A DNA stretch of 15,481 nt from JBGLNL01 sp046484125. Lineage in GTDB: Bacteria; Chloroflexota; Dehalococcoidia; SZUA-161; SpSt-899. The stretch spans positions 1 through 15,481 of the forward strand of contig JAWOBX010000022.1 in assembly GCA_046484125.1 (NCBI GenBank). Reading direction: 5' to 3'. Under the pieces are notes generated by a model. It ran no database searches. It worked only from the letters and a program-made list of their open reading frames with translations, and had not been told where the DNA came from. Position numbers and translations under genes: made by a program. Positions 14,222-15,481 of this stretch are shown piece after piece. Each line of letters starts with the position of its first letter. Position 1 is the first letter of the stretch.

Positions 14222-15051
14222 AAAACTTGGTGGTACATTAAGGAATGACTCGTAGGATTCAGAAACCAGCTACTCGCGGCAGTCAAAAGTGGCTGCAGGT
14301 GTTAGTGAACGAACACCCGGAAATCATAAATCAAAATATTTCTGCTAATTTATCACTCACACCTGATGATCATATTCAATGGGTTTCACCCTTGAATGAT
14401 GACGACTTTGCCGAATACAGAGATCAAGAATTCATTGATATGTTGGGCCTAGAACTGAACAAACAGCAACTGAACTCTTTCTGGCCAACGCTTGGGCCAG
14501 CGTGGGACGGACTCGCCAAAACAACTTCCGGCAATGCAATCCTCATCGAGGCAAAATCTCATATTCCAGAACTTGTCAGTGTTCCCTCAAGTGCGAGCCC
14601 GAATTCACTCGTGAAAATTCATGAGAGCTTGGATGAGGTTAAGAGATTCCTAAAGGGTCACGAGCATCTAGATTGGGCGAGTTGTTTTTATCAGTACACG
14701 AATCGGTTAGCCCATCTGTACTTTCTCCGTGAGTTAAACAATATATCTGCCTATCTTGCCTTCGTTTGCTTCGTCAACGATACAGAAATGGAAGGGCCAA
14801 AAACCGAAGCGGAATGGAAAGGTGCCATCTATCTTTTGGAGTCGTTCCTTGGCATCCACGGCCATCGTTTGAGCCCATATGTGTTCCATCTATACATTGA
14901 CGTTTCTCAGCTTAAACAGGAGGGTTTATAACAAGTTAATCAACCTGACTACAAGGGGCGGTTTCCTTTGGGCATTTTTCAGCTTCCGAAATACGTTTTG
15001 TAGCAAATGGTCGGGCTGGCATATCACCCTTGTAGCATGTTATCAGCAGCG
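14212..15051 (+). mobile_element. Integron gene cassette 1
   Basis: The 840 bp unit runs from TTATAAACCC after the attI G to the G of GTTAGCG in its attC. It holds a single gene whose stop codon lies inside the attC R'' box and almost no other sequence, the usual compact cassette build. The matching ends (GTTATAAACCC against GGGTTTATAAC) would pair perfectly in the free circular form. Composition is more A/T-rich than the chromosome to the left. Confidence 0.75.
14245..14931 (+). CDS. Cassette protein with PD-(D/E)xK-like signature, function unknown
   Basis: This 228-residue soluble protein is not one I recognise by name. After a basic N-terminus (MTRRIQKPATRGSQKWLQVLV), an acidic section DDDFAEYRDQEFIDMLGLEL leads to PAWDGLAKTTSGNAILIEAKSH. 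D88 followed by E102-x-K104 on a hydrophobic strand is the spacing and context of a PD-(D/E)xK nuclease-type active site. The rest (IHESLDEVKRFLKGH, YQYTNRLAHLYFLREL, AYLAFVCFVND) looks alpha/beta. The start ATG is immediately preceded by AAGGA, too close for an ideal ribosome site. The TAA stop lies within the attC of the cassette. A nuclease, perhaps for defence, is possible; a nuclease-fold protein without cutting activity is equally possible. Confidence 0.8.
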   Translation: MTRRIQKPATRGSQKWLQVLVNEHPEIINQNISANLSLTPDDHIQWVSPLNDDDFAEYRDQEFIDMLGLELNKQQLNSFWPTLGPAWDGLAKTTSGNAILIEAKSHIPELVSVPSSASPNSLVKIHESLDEVKRFLKGHEHLDWASCFYQYTNRLAHLYFLRELNNISAYLAFVCFVNDTEMEGPKTEAEWKGAIYLLESFLGIHGHRLSPYVFHLYIDVSQLKQEGL

Positions 15052-15057
15052 TTAGCG
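14926..15057 (+). repeat. attC recombination site of cassette 1
   Basis: R'' is TTATAAC (14926-14932) followed by AA, as in Vibrio-type attC. R' is GTTAGCG (15051-15057). Inside, AACCTGACTACAAGGG (14942-14957) pairs with CCCTTGTAGCATGTT (15027-15041) with one mismatch and one extra base (A14948) on the left arm. That matches the L''/L' arms with an extrahelical base, which set strand choice in folded bottom-strand attC. The middle 69 bases are poorly paired. The length of 132 bp is within the known attC range. The cores deviate from RYYYAAC/GTTRRRY. Confidence 0.7.
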
Positions 15058-15481
15058 GTCTAAATCATATTATCGGATATATCACCAATGGCAAAGCTAG
15101 AAAACTTTCAAGATGTCGTCAGTGGATTAAATCCTAATGAAACGCATTTGATTGTTGGAAATGGCTTTAGCCGTGCGTGTTTTGACCAGGTTTTTAACTA
15201 TACCAGTCTGCTTAGCTTGGCTGATTTCAAAGATCTGTCCCCATATATCAGTGTTGTCTTTAGTAATATCGGTACTGCAGATTTTGAAAAAGTGATTCAA
15301 ATCCTGCAGGAATCGGCACAAACTGCAGCAACTTACAATACTACTGATCGTCAACTACTTACAGATTTGGAGTCTGATGCAAATGGTTTACGTGAAGCTT
15401 TAATTGAAGCAATATCAAATCATCACCCTGAAAATCCTCCTTCTTTGAATCAAAGACAATATACCAAATGCAAAACCTTTC
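15052..15481 (+). mobile_element. Integron gene cassette 2 (cut by window end)
   Basis: It begins TTAGCGGTC right after the G at 15051, leaves 36 bp before the ATG of the DUF4917 gene, and runs off the window. Its attC should lie beyond the gene and begin with a sequence close to CCGCTAAC, if the pattern of cassette 1 holds. Confidence 0.6.
15088..15481 (+). CDS. DUF4917-family protein, N-terminal part (cut by window end)
   Basis: The frame is open from ATG 15088 to the window edge (131 codons). The N-terminus NPNETHLIVGNGFSRACFD followed by FNYTSLL, and later TADFEKVIQIL, match the DUF4917 pattern. The GNGFS turn at residues 24-28, after a hydrophobic strand, resembles nucleotide-binding turns of Rossmann-like folds and the GNGFD start of AbiH-type proteins. 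That resemblance is short, and I do not claim homology. No function is established for the family to my knowledge. The ribosome site is weak (ATCACCA before ATG). It is the gene of cassette 2 and its codon use is A/T-rich compared with the chromosomal genes. Confidence 0.75.
   Translation, partial: MAKLENFQDVVSGLNPNETHLIVGNGFSRACFDQVFNYTSLLSLADFKDLSPYISVVFSNIGTADFEKVIQILQESAQTAATYNTTDRQLLTDLESDANGLREALIEAISNHHPENPPSLNQRQYTKCKTF

Overview
The window looks like a chromosomal segment of a free-living, probably anaerobic environmental bacterium of moderate GC content. The DNA polymerase III delta protein and the pair of COG1033-type RND exporters suggest Chloroflexota, perhaps Dehalococcoidia. 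That placement is a guess from protein style and not a measurement. Spacers carry GC-rich palindromic repeats, and the right-hand 2.5 kb is an integron whose cassettes are visibly more A/T-rich than the rest.

Left part (1-9725): a PAS-domain signalling protein cut by the window edge and a stand-alone response regulator form a minus-strand unit. It diverges from a MarR regulator followed by an RND/MMPL-family exporter on the plus strand. Converging on that pair is a minus-strand operon of a second MarR regulator, a second RND exporter and a two-gene ABC-2 exporter (ATPase plus permease). A third MarR gene lies upstream. Four sigma-70-like promoters with good -35/-10 boxes can be read directly, and dyads that could be MarR operators overlap three of them. 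The simplest reading is a drug- or lipid-type efflux locus controlled by MarR repressors.

Middle (9726-13006): a crotonase-superfamily enzyme with isomerase-type rather than hydratase-type catalytic residues, and holA. The spacers around them hold three copies of a roughly 100 bp two-hairpin dispersed repeat. Copies A and B flank the crotonase gene as direct repeats, and copy C lies inverted beyond holA. A second kind of palindromic repeat lies at 12865-12900.

Right part (13007-15481): an integron. A complete integron integrase (minus strand, with the IntI-specific insert and all catalytic residues) faces away from an attI-like region and at least two gene cassettes (plus strand). Cassette 1 (14212-15051) is well delimited: its first bases (GTTATAAACCC, 14211-14221) are the exact reverse complement of the R'' end of its own attC (14922-14932), as expected for a circular cassette excised and reinserted at G^TT. 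It encodes an unrecognised protein with a PD-(D/E)xK-like D...EAK signature. Cassette 2 encodes a DUF4917 protein, cut by the window end. An antiphage role for these cassettes is an attractive inference but is not shown by the sequence.
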